Positions 44,796 to 53,113 are shown, counted from the first letter of the stretch. The stretch is 64,000 nt of DNA from an uncultured Pseudoflavonifractor sp. (GCA_947425785.1 CANEAY010000009.1:28784-92783), one strand, 5' to 3'. The notes: generated by a model not told the origin, from the sequence alone. A program made the numbers and translations.

Positions 44796-47075
44796 TCAGT
44801 ACCAATCGTGTTTTTCGTTCCGGTCAAGGGCATTGATCTGTGCCATTTCAGCGTCCGTCAACGTGAAACCGTACAACTCTGTGTTTTCTTTTATGTGGTC
44901 GGAATTGCTGGAGCCAGGAATGACTACAACGCCCTTTTGCAGATTCCACCGGAGGATTACCTGGGCCGAAGATACGCCGTGGCTTTTGGCGATGGCGGAG
45001 ATCACTTCATTGCCCAGTAATTCCGCCGTGTGTCCCCGGCCTCCCAGGGGATACCAGCCCTGTACCACGATACCAAGGTCCTGGATATAGGGGATCACAT
45101 CATTCTCCTGGTAGTAGGGATGGATTTCATTCTGTACCAGCGCCGGGGTGATCGTCACCTGGGGAAGAAATTCTTCCAGCTCCTTCACATACCAGTTGGA
45201 CAGACCCAGGGAGCGGATCTGCCCCGATTCCACAAACGTCTCCATGGCCTGATATGCTTTGACATCGTTCCGGTCGGGATGGTGGAGCAGCATCATATCC
45301 ACATAGCCGATGTTCAGCCGGTCCAGGCAGGCTTGGAGGGAAGATTCCGGGTCAGCCATTTCGCTGCCCGGATAAATTTTTGTAATCACGAAAATTTCTT
45401 CCCGCTTAATGCCCAGTTCCTCCATGGCCTCCCGGATGGCCTGCCCCACTTCTTCCTCATTGCCATAGGCGGAGGCGGTGTCGATCAGCCGGACCCCGCT
45501 GGCCAAAGCGGATTTCACGGAATTGACACAGGTTTCCCCATGCAGACTGTAAGTCCCCAGGCCATTGATGGGCATTTCATAGCCGCTGTTGAGGGTAACG
45601 GTTCTCGTTTCAAAGTTGAACCTGCCGGGAGAATCAGAAGCCAAGGCAAACGTAATATCCACATCTCCGCCGTCAAGGGCCTCCCGCAGGCCGCTGGGGT
45701 CGTCAATTTTGCCCAGCCGGGTAAAGCTCCAGGAGTTTTCTGCGTAGTAGACAGTGATCTGATTCCCTTGATAAAGGATAATGTCCCCTGGAGAGGTTGT
45801 GATTTGCTCATCATTTCGGGGCAGCGTGGCTCCTAACGCTCCGACCTTCTCAAAACTGCCGTAGTCATGGGCGGAAACCGTCAGTGGGCCGTTTTTCAAC
45901 AGCTCGGCAAAGGCTTTTGCGGAGGAATTATCTGCCAGAGTAGCGGGGTAGGTATGCCCATTGAAGGAAACATTGATTTTGGTTGCAGCAGACTCGTTAT
46001 GTGACGGTAGCTCCAGACCACTGATCCACTCCTCCATCGTACTCCGAGAGGTTCCGCTGGCAAACCGGCGTCCGGCAAACCAGTTTGCACCGCTGGCCAG
46101 AGGGTGCAGATTTGTGTCACTGGAGCCGATGCCGCTGGAATGAGAGGTGCAGAAGGGGACGATAGTCTTTCCGGTGAAGTCATAGCTTTCCAGGAAGGTG
46201 TAGATGATTTTGGGAGCTTGGCCATGCCAAATGGGATAGCCAAGGAACACCACATCATAGTCCGCCATGTTGTCCACGCTCCCGGAGATAGCGGGGCGGG
46301 CAGAGGAATCATTCTGTTCCTGGTCAGCCCTGCCGTTGGTGTAGTAGGCCAAGTCAGCCTCCGTATAGGGAACCTCCGGTACGATCTCATAGAGGTCAGC
46401 GTTCAGAATGTCGGCCGCATACTCCGCCAAAGGGCGGGTGGTGTTGGTGGCGGAGAAATAGGCCACCAGAATTTTGGATTTCATCACCGGGTTATCCTCC
46501 GTATTCAGCTTATCGTAAAGCTCCACTGCTATTTCGGCGCGGGTAGCGGGGACAGCCAGGGATGCATCGCCAGTCCACACAGGACTCTCTCCGGCATAGC
46601 GTCCCAGGATGACGGTAAGCTGTTCTTTTGTTACCGGGTCGTTGACGCCAAAGACGCTGTTGCCATAGCCTTGAATCAGTTTTTGCTCCGCCGCCCATAT
46701 TGCGGCATCCGTGTACCAAGCCCCGGCCTCTGCATCGGAAAAGACCGATGTGCCGCTGACGGCCGGACTGCCCGCCGCCCGGTAGAGGACGGTCGCCAGC
46801 ATAGCGCGGGTCAGTGTCCCGTTCGGGTCAAAACGGTTGCCGTCCACACCAGCCATCAAACCGTTTTCCTTGCACCATGCCACCGCCTGAGCATACGGGG
46901 CATCCGCAGGAACATCGGTGAAAGCGGCCGTGGGCTGGGTTTCAGATGTAAGCGTCGCGCTGTTCACATCCGTTCTGCCGCTGGCGGAGGGAACCTCCGC
47001 CGCAGAGCAGGAGGTCATGGTTAGGCAACACATCATGCAGACTGCTGCTATCAAGGAAAGAACTCGTTTTTTCAT
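44796..47075 (-). CDS. Secreted fusion: two SLH repeats, flavodoxin, cyclophilin-like and aldo-keto reductase
   Basis: A 759-residue protein. A lipoprotein-type signal ends near Cys23 (TMTSC). Two SLH repeats follow (about 50-90 and 110-160; AFTDVPADAPYAQAVAWCKE and SVFSDAEAGAWYTDAAIWAA). Then comes a flavodoxin domain (about 197-350; YFSATNTT, GYPIWHGQAP), a cyclophilin-like domain (about 362-460; FNGHTYPATL, GDIILYQGNQITVYY) and a full aldo-keto reductase (about 470-759). The reductase keeps its catalytic residues in DTASAYGN, ITKIYP and LLHHPD, but the cofactor motif is VIPGSSNSDHIKEN instead of the usual IPKS-x-x-x-x-R. It is an unusual cell-surface redox protein. Last gene of a LysR-controlled operon. 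Confidence 0.85.
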   Translation of the reverse strand: MKKRVLSLIAAVCMMCCLTMTSCSAAEVPSASGRTDVNSATLTSETQPTAAFTDVPADAPYAQAVAWCKENGLMAGVDGNRFDPNGTLTRAMLATVLYRAAGSPAVSGTSVFSDAEAGAWYTDAAIWAAEQKLIQGYGNSVFGVNDPVTKEQLTVILGRYAGESPVWTGDASLAVPATRAEIAVELYDKLNTEDNPVMKSKILVAYFSATNTTRPLAEYAADILNADLYEIVPEVPYTEADLAYYTNGRADQEQNDSSARPAISGSVDNMADYDVVFLGYPIWHGQAPKIIYTFLESYDFTGKTIVPFCTSHSSGIGSSDTNLHPLASGANWFAGRRFASGTSRSTMEEWISGLELPSHNESAATKINVSFNGHTYPATLADNSSAKAFAELLKNGPLTVSAHDYGSFEKVGALGATLPRNDEQITTSPGDIILYQGNQITVYYAENSWSFTRLGKIDDPSGLREALDGGDVDITFALASDSPGRFNFETRTVTLNSGYEMPINGLGTYSLHGETCVNSVKSALASGVRLIDTASAYGNEEEVGQAIREAMEELGIKREEIFVITKIYPGSEMADPESSLQACLDRLNIGYVDMMLLHHPDRNDVKAYQAMETFVESGQIRSLGLSNWYVKELEEFLPQVTITPALVQNEIHPYYQENDVIPYIQDLGIVVQGWYPLGGRGHTAELLGNEVISAIAKSHGVSSAQVILRWNLQKGVVVIPGSSNSDHIKENTELYGFTLTDAEMAQINALDRNEKHDWY

Positions 47076-47092
47076 GTTGTCCCTCTCATCAA

Positions 47093-48073
47093 TTAACGAA
47101 GATTGTCTTGAAAGAAAGCTGTCAGCTTATCAAAGGGGATCGCGTCCTTACTGCCGCCGTCGTACAGATCGGTATGCACGGCATCGGGGATGATGAGCAG
47201 TTCCTTGTTGTCCCCGGTCAGTTTGGCAAAGGCATCCCTGCTGAAATAGTAGGAGTGGGCCTTCTCACCGTGAACCAGCAGGACGGCGCTGCGAATCTCG
47301 CTGGCATAACAGAGGATGGGCTGGTTGAGGAAGGACATACAGCCGATTTTGTTCCAGCCGCCATTAGAGTTGAGGGAGCGGGCATGGTAGCCCCGGCTGG
47401 TCTTGTAGTAGTTGTAGTAGTCCTTCACGAAGAAGGGGGTGTCCTCCGGGAGCGGGTCCACCACGCCGCCGCCCAACTCGTAGCTGCCATTTCTATAGTC
47501 CACGATCCGCTGGGCATTCATGGCTTTCCGCTTTTCGTGGCGGCTCTCAGCCGTGTTCTCGTCGTCAAAGTAACCCTGAGCGTTCACACGGCTCATATCG
47601 TACATGGTGATCGCGGCGGTGGCTTTCACGCGGGTATCCAGCGCGGCGGCGTTCAGCGCCATGCCGCCCCAGCCGCAGATGCCGATGATGCCGATCTTCT
47701 CCGGGTCCACATTCTCCTGGACGGAGAGAAAGTCCACCGCCGCCTGGAAGTCCTCGGTGTTGATGTCGGGGGAGGCCATGTAGCGGGGAGTGCCGCCGCT
47801 CTCGCCGGTAAAGGAGGGGTCGAAAGCGATGGTCAGAAAGCCCCGCTCCGCCATAGTCTGGGCGTACAGCCCGGATGCCTGCTCCTTCACCGCGCCGAAG
47901 GGTCCGCAGACGGCGATGGCCGCCAGTTTCCCGGTTGCGCCCTTGGGCTGATACAGGTCCGCCGTCAGAGTGATGCCGTAGCGATTGTGGAACGTCACCT
48001 TGCGATGCTCCACTTTGTCGCTCTTGGGAAAGGTTTTATCCCACGCTTGGGTCAAAATCAGGTTTTCTTCCAT
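47093..48073 (-). CDS. Alpha/beta hydrolase
   Basis: A 326-residue protein of the alpha/beta hydrolase fold: FHNRYGITLTADLYQP, GESGGTPRYMASPDINTEDF, the nucleophile-elbow region IGIIGICGWGGMALNAA, and a final histidine region IIPDAVHTDLYDGG. The elbow lacks a serine; Cys or a changed site may act, so activity is uncertain. GGAGG precedes the ATG. It is co-transcribed with the secreted fusion gene. Similar hydrolases often accompany LysR regulators and reductases in gut clostridia. Confidence 0.82.
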   Translation of the reverse strand: MEENLILTQAWDKTFPKSDKVEHRKVTFHNRYGITLTADLYQPKGATGKLAAIAVCGPFGAVKEQASGLYAQTMAERGFLTIAFDPSFTGESGGTPRYMASPDINTEDFQAAVDFLSVQENVDPEKIGIIGICGWGGMALNAAALDTRVKATAAITMYDMSRVNAQGYFDDENTAESRHEKRKAMNAQRIVDYRNGSYELGGGVVDPLPEDTPFFVKDYYNYYKTSRGYHARSLNSNGGWNKIGCMSFLNQPILCYASEIRSAVLLVHGEKAHSYYFSRDAFAKLTGDNKELLIIPDAVHTDLYDGGSKDAIPFDKLTAFFQDNLR

Positions 48074-48085
48074 TTTAGATTCCTC

Positions 48086-48322
48086 CTAAAATTGTTTTTG
48101 CTTTTCAATTTGATAGACCAGATAATCCAGGCAGTCGATGTGTTTCTCGTTTTCGTGAACGGTGTCCAGCAGCTCCCGCCGGTGACAAGCGAGAACGCAA
48201 AGCAGCTTTGCTTGTTCGTTTGCTCTTGCCAAAGCAACACACTGGGTGATGGTATCTGAACCGCATCCGGCATCCAGCAAATTCTGACGAAAGATGCCTT
48301 CAACATCCGATGCTTCTGCCAT
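48086..48322 (-). CDS. Small cysteine-containing protein of the reductase operon
   Basis: A 78-residue protein, MAEASDVEGIFRQNLLDAGC and on, helical, with CVALARANEQAKLLCVLACHRRELL. No named family is certain. The ATG at 48322 follows GGGAGGTG. It is the first gene after the divergent promoter and lies 12 bases before the hydrolase gene. Confidence 0.6.
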   Translation of the reverse strand: MAEASDVEGIFRQNLLDAGCGSDTITQCVALARANEQAKLLCVLACHRRELLDTVHENEKHIDCLDYLVYQIEKQKQF

Positions 48323-48344
48323 ATCATCACCTCCCTGTGTCATT

Positions 48345-48373
48345 ATGATAGGGCATCAGCAGTGAAATAGCAA
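48345..48373 (-). promoter_or_regulatory. Promoter of the hydrolase-reductase operon
   Basis: On the minus strand TTGCTA, a 17-base spacer and TATCAT. It is back to back with the lysR promoter, as expected for LysR control. Confidence 0.65.
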
Positions 48374-48400
48374 ATACTTCGTTTCTATATCATATTATTC

Positions 48401-48429
48401 TTGAATAGAATAACATGGTCTGTTATACT
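48401..48429 (+). promoter_or_regulatory. Promoter of the lysR gene
   Basis: TTGAAT, a 17-base spacer and TATACT, 20 bases before the ATG. An AT-rich dyad TATTATTCTTGAATAGAATA overlaps the -35 region and could be the LysR binding site. Confidence 0.7.
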
Positions 48430-48448
48430 GTCTCTATGAGGTGATAAA

Positions 48449-49333
48449 ATGGAGATCAGGGTATTGCGCTACTTTTTGGAGGTGGCACGGGAGGGCAGTG
48501 TGACCCATGCAGCGGAGCGGCTGCACATATCTCAGCCCACCCTGTCCAAGCAGCTCAAGGACTTGGAGCGTGAATTGGGGAAAAAGCTCTTTGTTCGCAG
48601 CAGCTTCAGCGTCCGACTGACCGATGAGGGGATGCTTTTGCGCAAACGTGCGGAGGATATTCTGGATATGGTGGATAAGACGGAGGAGGAATTCAAGTCC
48701 CTGGGTGAGATCACCGGCGGGGATATTCACGTTGGCTGCGCGGAGTCGGACTGCATCAAGCATCTGGCCCGGCGGATCAAGGCAGTGCAGATGCAGGTTC
48801 CGGGCATACGGGTCCACCTGTACAGCGGCGATACCAATGATTTGGCGGAGCGGCTGGATCGGGGACTGTTGGATTTTGCGGTCATTGCCCAGGCGGTAGA
48901 TTTGTCAAAATACAATTATCTGGAACTTCCGGGGGTGGACACCTGGGGCGTGGTGATGAGGAAGGACACTCCACTGGCACAAAAGAAGGCCGTCTGCATT
49001 GACGACCTTTTGAACCTGCCTCTCATTGTATCCAGGCAGGGACTTCGGGAGGATATTCCCAAACTGTTTGGAGAAACGGTAGACCGACTGCATATTACAG
49101 CGACCCTCAACCTGACCTATAACGGCAGCGTTATGGCGCGGGAAGGGCTGGGATATGTACTGACCTTCGACAAGTTGGTGGATACCAGCCAGGAGAGTGA
49201 ATTGTGCTTCCGGCCGCTGACGCCTGCGCTTGAAACGAAGCTGTATGTTATCTGGAAAAAGTATCAGGTATTCAGCCCGGCGGCGGAGCTTCTTCTGAAT
49301 GAGATGAAGGAACATTACGCCGCTGTCTTGTAA
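48449..49333 (+). CDS. LysR-family transcriptional regulator
   Basis: A 294-residue regulator. The N-terminal winged helix MEIRVLRYFLEVAREGSVTHAAERLHISQPTLSKQLKDLE is typical, followed by a periplasmic-binding-protein-like effector domain. It is divergent from the hydrolase and reductase operon and presumably controls it. A terminator follows. Confidence 0.95.
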   Translation: MEIRVLRYFLEVAREGSVTHAAERLHISQPTLSKQLKDLERELGKKLFVRSSFSVRLTDEGMLLRKRAEDILDMVDKTEEEFKSLGEITGGDIHVGCAESDCIKHLARRIKAVQMQVPGIRVHLYSGDTNDLAERLDRGLLDFAVIAQAVDLSKYNYLELPGVDTWGVVMRKDTPLAQKKAVCIDDLLNLPLIVSRQGLREDIPKLFGETVDRLHITATLNLTYNGSVMAREGLGYVLTFDKLVDTSQESELCFRPLTPALETKLYVIWKKYQVFSPAAELLLNEMKEHYAAVL

Positions 49334-49358
49334 AATTGCCATCTGTAACGCATAAACG

Positions 49359-49396
49359 CCCACAGCCGACAGACCTGTAAGCAAGTCGGCTGTGGG
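49359..49396 (+). terminator. Terminator-like hairpin after lysR
   Basis: CCCACAGCCGAC and GTCGGCTGTGGG form a 12-bp perfect stem with a 14-nt loop. Only a weak T tract follows. Confidence 0.7.
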
Positions 49397-49441
49397 TGTT
49401 CGCACTTTCTTAGCGGCGCATTTGCAAGGGTTTTGAACTCG

Positions 49442-49828
49442 TTAAGCGTTAATCATCTCGCTCCTGATGATTTCCTCGGCACGACTGACAATGCCGTTCA
49501 TCGCCCGTATCCAGTCCCACTGGGAGTGCCGCTTCAAGTCCTCAGTCACGCCTTCGGCCTCGGCCACCTGCCGGACAATGAGCCGGTATCGGTCCTACGC
49601 CTGTTCGTTAAGGTCAGCAAGGTAGGTGTGCAGCTTGCCCGTCAAAATCAGGTGATTGAGCAACAGCGGGTTCGTTTCCTCCAGGTAGGTCCTGTGCATC
49701 TGTCCCCACTTTCCAATGGGGCGGTCACCGTCCTCCGGCAGTTCGATGGTCGGAATGTAGTAGTCCCCGGCAAGGACATAGTCAAGGTCAGTCTGCTCGT
49801 CATGGATACGCTTTTCCAGTGCGCTCAT
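49442..49828 (-). pseudogene. tnpV: tnpV with an in-frame amber stop
   Basis: The first part, MSALEKRIHDEQTDLDYVLA and on to LADLNEQA, matches TnpV-family proteins of Tn4451-like transposons (PIGKWGQMHRTYLEE is characteristic). A TAG then interrupts it. The same frame continues without further stops as DRYRLIVRQVAEAEGVTEDL and on to SEMINA, the expected rest of TnpV. So a single nonsense change broke the gene. The start at 49828 is eight bases after GGAGG. Confidence 0.8.
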
Positions 49829-49843
49829 AGTATTTACCTCCAT

Positions 49844-50120
49844 TATTTTTGGTAGCCGCTACCGATAATACGATGTGCGGTATGAAGCGACTCCTGTTTG
49901 TGGTGCAAATCAACTCTGTCGGAGGTAACACGGATGCTATGTCCTGCGTTTGATGTCGTTCTTTATGAAAGGGTCACATTCAAGAAACTATGGACAACAC
50001 CATGAATGCACTTTACGGCGAGTAATAAATGCAAATAAAAATGCAGGAGACGCTTGAGTAGGATAAACACGGAGGCCGGGGAACAGTCCCCGGCCTCTAT
50101 ATTGTTCACTATGTTTACTT
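49844..50120. other. Non-coding stretch with a GC-rich hairpin
   Basis: About 280 bases with no supported gene. The plus strand keeps a short coding-like remnant, TMDNTMNALYGE before a TAA near 50025. At 50072-50097 GAGGCCGGGGA and TCCCCGGCCTC form an 11-bp stem with an ACAG loop, probably a terminator between convergent units. This may be where the nested element ends. Confidence 0.5.
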
Positions 50121-50906
50121 TTAGCGGTGCCTATTTAGGATAAAGATTTGCCGCTTGCTGGTAATTTCGCAGAACTTTCTCTGCCATTCTCCACCGACTA
50201 AAATAAATAGCTTTCCTTGTTTTCCTTTTTCAGATTCCAATTGCTTTGCCAGGGCTCTAAAAAGTTCTTCCTGATCTTTTCTAAATATAAGCCTGTATTT
50301 ATCTCGCTCGGTATGACCATCATCAGGAGGGAAGAAACACCAGAGAGCATAACATTTATACTTATCGCTAAACCTTTTGCCAGCATTATCAAATTCCAAA
50401 CGAATCATCCGAAAAGGATTGCGCGGCTTACTTCTGTTCCAGTTACGTTCATCCTGAAATATTTGATATATTATGGTTTGATCCGGCAGTTTATCATCGT
50501 CTTTGTGTTGGAGGCAATATAGATACAGTTGATTGAGAGTTGTGAGTTTGTTCTCATTATGGACACTATCCTTTATAAGTGGTGTGTCCACTGATTTTCG
50601 CTTGCCCGAACTACCGCCCGAAAGTAAAGCCTTAAAGAAAGTATCTGTGCAAAAACCTGTTGCATCCAAGTCTGCATAAGAAAGGCAGGTGTTTTTATAC
50701 TCGCACCCATCTATATGAGGGCGGCTCTTTGTGGCGGAAAAGTATGGTTTAATATCACGATACTTTTTTACTTCTGTTCCAAGATTTTTTCGACGCATTT
50801 CAACGCCACATTTTGGGTTGGGGCAAAAATAGGGGCCATCATAGGAATCACAAAAATCATCTGCATAATGAGATTTTCCATCTTTTCCAAGAGCAACTCT
50901 GGACAT
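50121..50906 (-). CDS. AT-rich hypothetical protein with a zinc-finger-like N-terminus
   Basis: A 261-residue protein beginning MSRVALGKDGKSHYADDFCD. The region PYFCPNPKCGVEMRRKN followed by IKPYFSATKSRPHIDGCEY has the cysteine/histidine spacing seen in CoiA-like zinc fingers, but the rest is not recognised. A lysine-rich middle and a basic C-terminus suggest nucleic-acid contact. The ATG at 50906 lies seven bases after GGAGGT. Codon use is far more AT-rich than the chromosome. It is divergent from the toxin-antitoxin pair. Confidence 0.6.
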   Translation of the reverse strand: MSRVALGKDGKSHYADDFCDSYDGPYFCPNPKCGVEMRRKNLGTEVKKYRDIKPYFSATKSRPHIDGCEYKNTCLSYADLDATGFCTDTFFKALLSGGSSGKRKSVDTPLIKDSVHNENKLTTLNQLYLYCLQHKDDDKLPDQTIIYQIFQDERNWNRSKPRNPFRMIRLEFDNAGKRFSDKYKCYALWCFFPPDDGHTERDKYRLIFRKDQEELFRALAKQLESEKGKQGKLFILVGGEWQRKFCEITSKRQIFILNRHR

Positions 50907-50995
50907 TATTGTCACCTCCTGATTTTAATATAACTCAAAGCTTTTTGATTAGTCAATTTTTAATGCCACAACGCAAAAACATAGGTTGATTTTGT

Positions 50996-51018
50996 CCTAT
51001 ATTTGTGTATAATATAGG
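50996..51018. promoter_or_regulatory. Operator dyad over the phd-doc promoter
   Basis: CCTATATT and AATATAGG are perfect 8-bp arms separated by 7 bases, covering the -10 region (TATAAT at 51008-51013, with TTGATT 16 bases upstream). Phd-type antitoxins bind such sites to control their own operon. Confidence 0.75.
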
Positions 51019-51031
51019 TGAGGTGATTTTT

Positions 51032-51283
51032 ATGACCGTAGAGACCAGTACACTCGTGCCTATGACTGAGGCCAACCAGAACTTTTCCAAAGTGACCCGG
51101 CTGGTGGATGAAGCGGGGCTTGCCGTGATCCTGAAGAACAACAAGCCCCGGTATATCGTGGTGGATTTTGAGGAATACGATGAGCTACAAGCCGTTCGTA
51201 CCGCCCGGAAGCAGAAAATCGAGGCTACTGCTGACCAGCTGATTGCCGAGAATCTGGAAGCGCTTCAGGAGTTGGCGAAATGA
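51032..51283 (+). CDS. Phd/YefM-type antitoxin
   Basis: An 83-residue protein, MTVETSTLVPMTEANQNFSK and on, with the Phd/YefM DNA-binding N-terminus (ANQNFSKVTRLVDEAGLAVILKNNKPRYIVVDFEEYDEL). It should neutralise the Doc-like toxin encoded next and repress the operon. The ATG at 51032 is eight bases after GAGG. It overlaps the toxin start by ATGA. Confidence 0.92.
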   Translation: MTVETSTLVPMTEANQNFSKVTRLVDEAGLAVILKNNKPRYIVVDFEEYDELQAVRTARKQKIEATADQLIAENLEALQELAK

Positions 51284-51657
51284 TTTTACTAACCGTCGAT
51301 GAGATCATCATGCTTCACGATAAGTTGTTAACAGCTACCGGGGGCCTGCCGGGACTGCGAGACCGGGGACTGCTTGAATCCGCTGTATTCGGCGTCAACG
51401 CCAGCTTCGAGGACGTGGAGCAATACCCCACGGTGGAGGAAAAAGCCGCCCGGCTTGCATATGGGCTGATCAGCAACCACGCCTTTGCAGACGGCAACAA
51501 GCGTGTGGGGGTGCTGGCTATGCTTATGACCTTGCGGCTAAACGGCGTTAATTTGCAGTATACCCAGCAAGAGTTGATCGACTTGGGCCTTGCGGCGGCA
51601 AGCGGCACGGCGGGAAACAAAGAGATTTTGGGGTGGACTATTTTGCACAAGTTATAA
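51280..51657 (+). CDS. doc: Fic/Doc-family death-on-curing toxin
   Basis: A 125-residue protein with the Fic core HAFADGNKRVGVLAM (Fic motif HxFx(D/E)GNKR). Doc toxins phosphorylate EF-Tu and stop translation; the Fic motif here has Asp-Gly where phage P1 Doc has a different residue, so AMP transfer is also possible. Tight overlap with the antitoxin. The pair may stabilise the element in the host. Confidence 0.92.
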   Translation: MILLTVDEIIMLHDKLLTATGGLPGLRDRGLLESAVFGVNASFEDVEQYPTVEEKAARLAYGLISNHAFADGNKRVGVLAMLMTLRLNGVNLQYTQQELIDLGLAAASGTAGNKEILGWTILHKL

Positions 51658-51659
51658 GC

Positions 51660-51692
51660 AAGTGGCGGCAGGATGTTCTGCCGCCACTTTTA
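51660..51692 (+). terminator. Terminator after the toxin gene
   Basis: AAGTGGCGGCAG and CTGCCGCCACTT form a 12-bp stem with a 6-nt loop, then TTATCAT. Confidence 0.85.
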
Positions 51693-51792
51693 TCATAATC
51701 CAACAACTTAAAAACAGTGCGGAAAAATTGGACACGTCAAGAAGCAATGAGAAGCAATTGTGATTACAGAGACGCAAAGAGGAAAATTTTTC

Positions 51793-51821
51793 TTGACAAT
51801 GACATTTCTGCAAAGTATAAT
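51793..51821 (+). promoter_or_regulatory. Consensus SigA promoter
   Basis: TTGACA, a 17-base spacer and TATAAT match the consensus exactly, 32 bases before the next gene. Confidence 0.92.
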
Positions 51822-51853
51822 ACAAAGCATAACGAGGGAAAGGCGGCGGTCAT

Positions 51854-52240
51854 ATGTTAGAGGGATTTACACAGTTTACATTTGGAGGCGTAGCCTCTTA
51901 TGCGTCTATCACCAAAAATGGAATCACATTCAACAAGGTGGCTGTCGGGAAGTTGAATGCCGCTCCGTACGTGCTACTCTTCCTCAATGCAGAAAATGCA
52001 CAATTTGCAATCAAGAAAGCTACTGCGAATGAAGCTGGCGCAATTCCGTTTGGCGATGCTGCAAAAAAAGGGCCAGCTAGTGTTCGATGGAATAGTAAGG
52101 AGTTGCTACGTGCCATTTGTGATATGACAGGATGGGATTTAAGCGCTTTTGGGTGCAATGGCTATAAGGCTTTTGCTCAATACGACAAAACTGAGGGTGC
52201 GCTCATTTTTAATTTAAGAGAAGCCATTCCTATTACCTGA
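51854..52240 (+). CDS. Orphan protein with a strong promoter
   Basis: A 128-residue protein, MLEGFTQFTFGGVASYASIT and on, ending FNLREAIPIT. No family is recognised. It is beta-rich at the front, with a lysine-containing middle (FAIKKATANEAG). The exact consensus promoter and its place in the AT-rich right end of the element suggest cargo expressed in the integrated state. The RBS is weak (AAAGGCGG). Confidence 0.6.
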   Translation: MLEGFTQFTFGGVASYASITKNGITFNKVAVGKLNAAPYVLLFLNAENAQFAIKKATANEAGAIPFGDAAKKGPASVRWNSKELLRAICDMTGWDLSAFGCNGYKAFAQYDKTEGALIFNLREAIPIT

Positions 52241-52289
52241 TCCATGAGAACATTTGAAAGGGGTGAGGCCATTGATTGACGTAAAAATA

Positions 52290-52331
52290 AGAACACGCTA
52301 TCCACTGCGGGCACAGTAGATAACGTGTTCT
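52290..52331. repeat. Hairpin A with conserved loop
   Basis: AGAACACGCTATC and GATAACGTGTTCT form a 13-bp stem (one G-T pair). The loop is CACTGCGGGCACAGTA. The same loop core occurs on the opposite strand in the hairpin at 53539-53581. Confidence 0.8.
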
Positions 52332-52354
52332 CACGGGAGCGGAGTGGTGTCGGG

Positions 52355-52429
52355 GTGACACATTTTCCGTGTTCATTATACCATACTGCTCTCGTTTTGC
52401 AAGTAAAAAACATTAGGCAAAGTGCCTAA
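52355..52429 (+). promoter_or_regulatory. Promoter and leader hairpin of the DUF4417 gene pair
   Basis: GTGACA, a 16-base spacer and TATACC form a likely promoter. Downstream, TTAGGCA aag TGCCTAA (52413-52429) is a small perfect hairpin just before the GCAGGAGG ribosome binding site, so it may control translation or be an operator. Confidence 0.55.
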
Positions 52430-52447
52430 AAAGCAGGAGGTTTTATA

Positions 52448-53113
52448 ATGAATTACAAGAACTTTTCAGCACGTAGGAGTCCAATTGATTGTGTAAATGC
52501 CCGGTTAGTGAGGAATGCTGAGTACAGCAAAACTGGGCTACCGCTATTTGAGTGTTCGAGTTCAATTCCAACTGAACTAATCTCTTTTAAAAATGCCGCC
52601 CAGTCTAAGGATGCTCATGAGTGGGTACATTTTTTTGAAAATGATGCTCGCTTAGAGCTTATATGGGAGAGCCCGGAGCGTTGGGTTGACCGGCTTGGTC
52701 GCTTTAGGGGGATTATTTCTCCTGATTTTAGCGTGTGTCGAGACGATCCCCTGTATGTACAGGGATGGAATACTTATCGAAACAGAGTGCTAGCTTACCA
52801 TTTCTCCGAGCATGGCTTTGAAGTGATCCCCAATATCCGACTGGGTGCGCCAAATTCTTACTTCTTTTGCCTCGATGGGATTGAGCCACATAAACCTGTA
52901 TGCGTGAGTACCCTTGGAGTATTGGCCTCGCATGAAGATCGAAAATCTTTCCAAGAAGGATTTGCCGAAATGATAAAGCGGCTTTCACCGAGTTCTATTA
53001 TTGTTTATGGGCAGATGCCGACAGATATTTTTGGACAGTATCAAGCGGCGGGCATCCCTTTTACCCACTTTGATACTGATGCGTGTAAGGCGAGAAAGTG
53101 GAGGGATGCCTAA
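52448..53113 (+). CDS. DUF4417-family protein
   Basis: A 221-residue protein matching DUF4417, a family common on phages and mobile elements of Firmicutes: ISPDFSVCRDDPLYVQGWNTYRNRVLAYHFSEHG, FDGIEPHKPVCVSTLGV, then GFAEMIKRLSPSSIIVYGQM. Function unknown. GCAGGAGG lies eight bases before the ATG. It overlaps the next gene in a TAATG arrangement. Confidence 0.85.
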   Translation: MNYKNFSARRSPIDCVNARLVRNAEYSKTGLPLFECSSSIPTELISFKNAAQSKDAHEWVHFFENDARLELIWESPERWVDRLGRFRGIISPDFSVCRDDPLYVQGWNTYRNRVLAYHFSEHGFEVIPNIRLGAPNSYFFCLDGIEPHKPVCVSTLGVLASHEDRKSFQEGFAEMIKRLSPSSIIVYGQMPTDIFGQYQAAGIPFTHFDTDACKARKWRDA

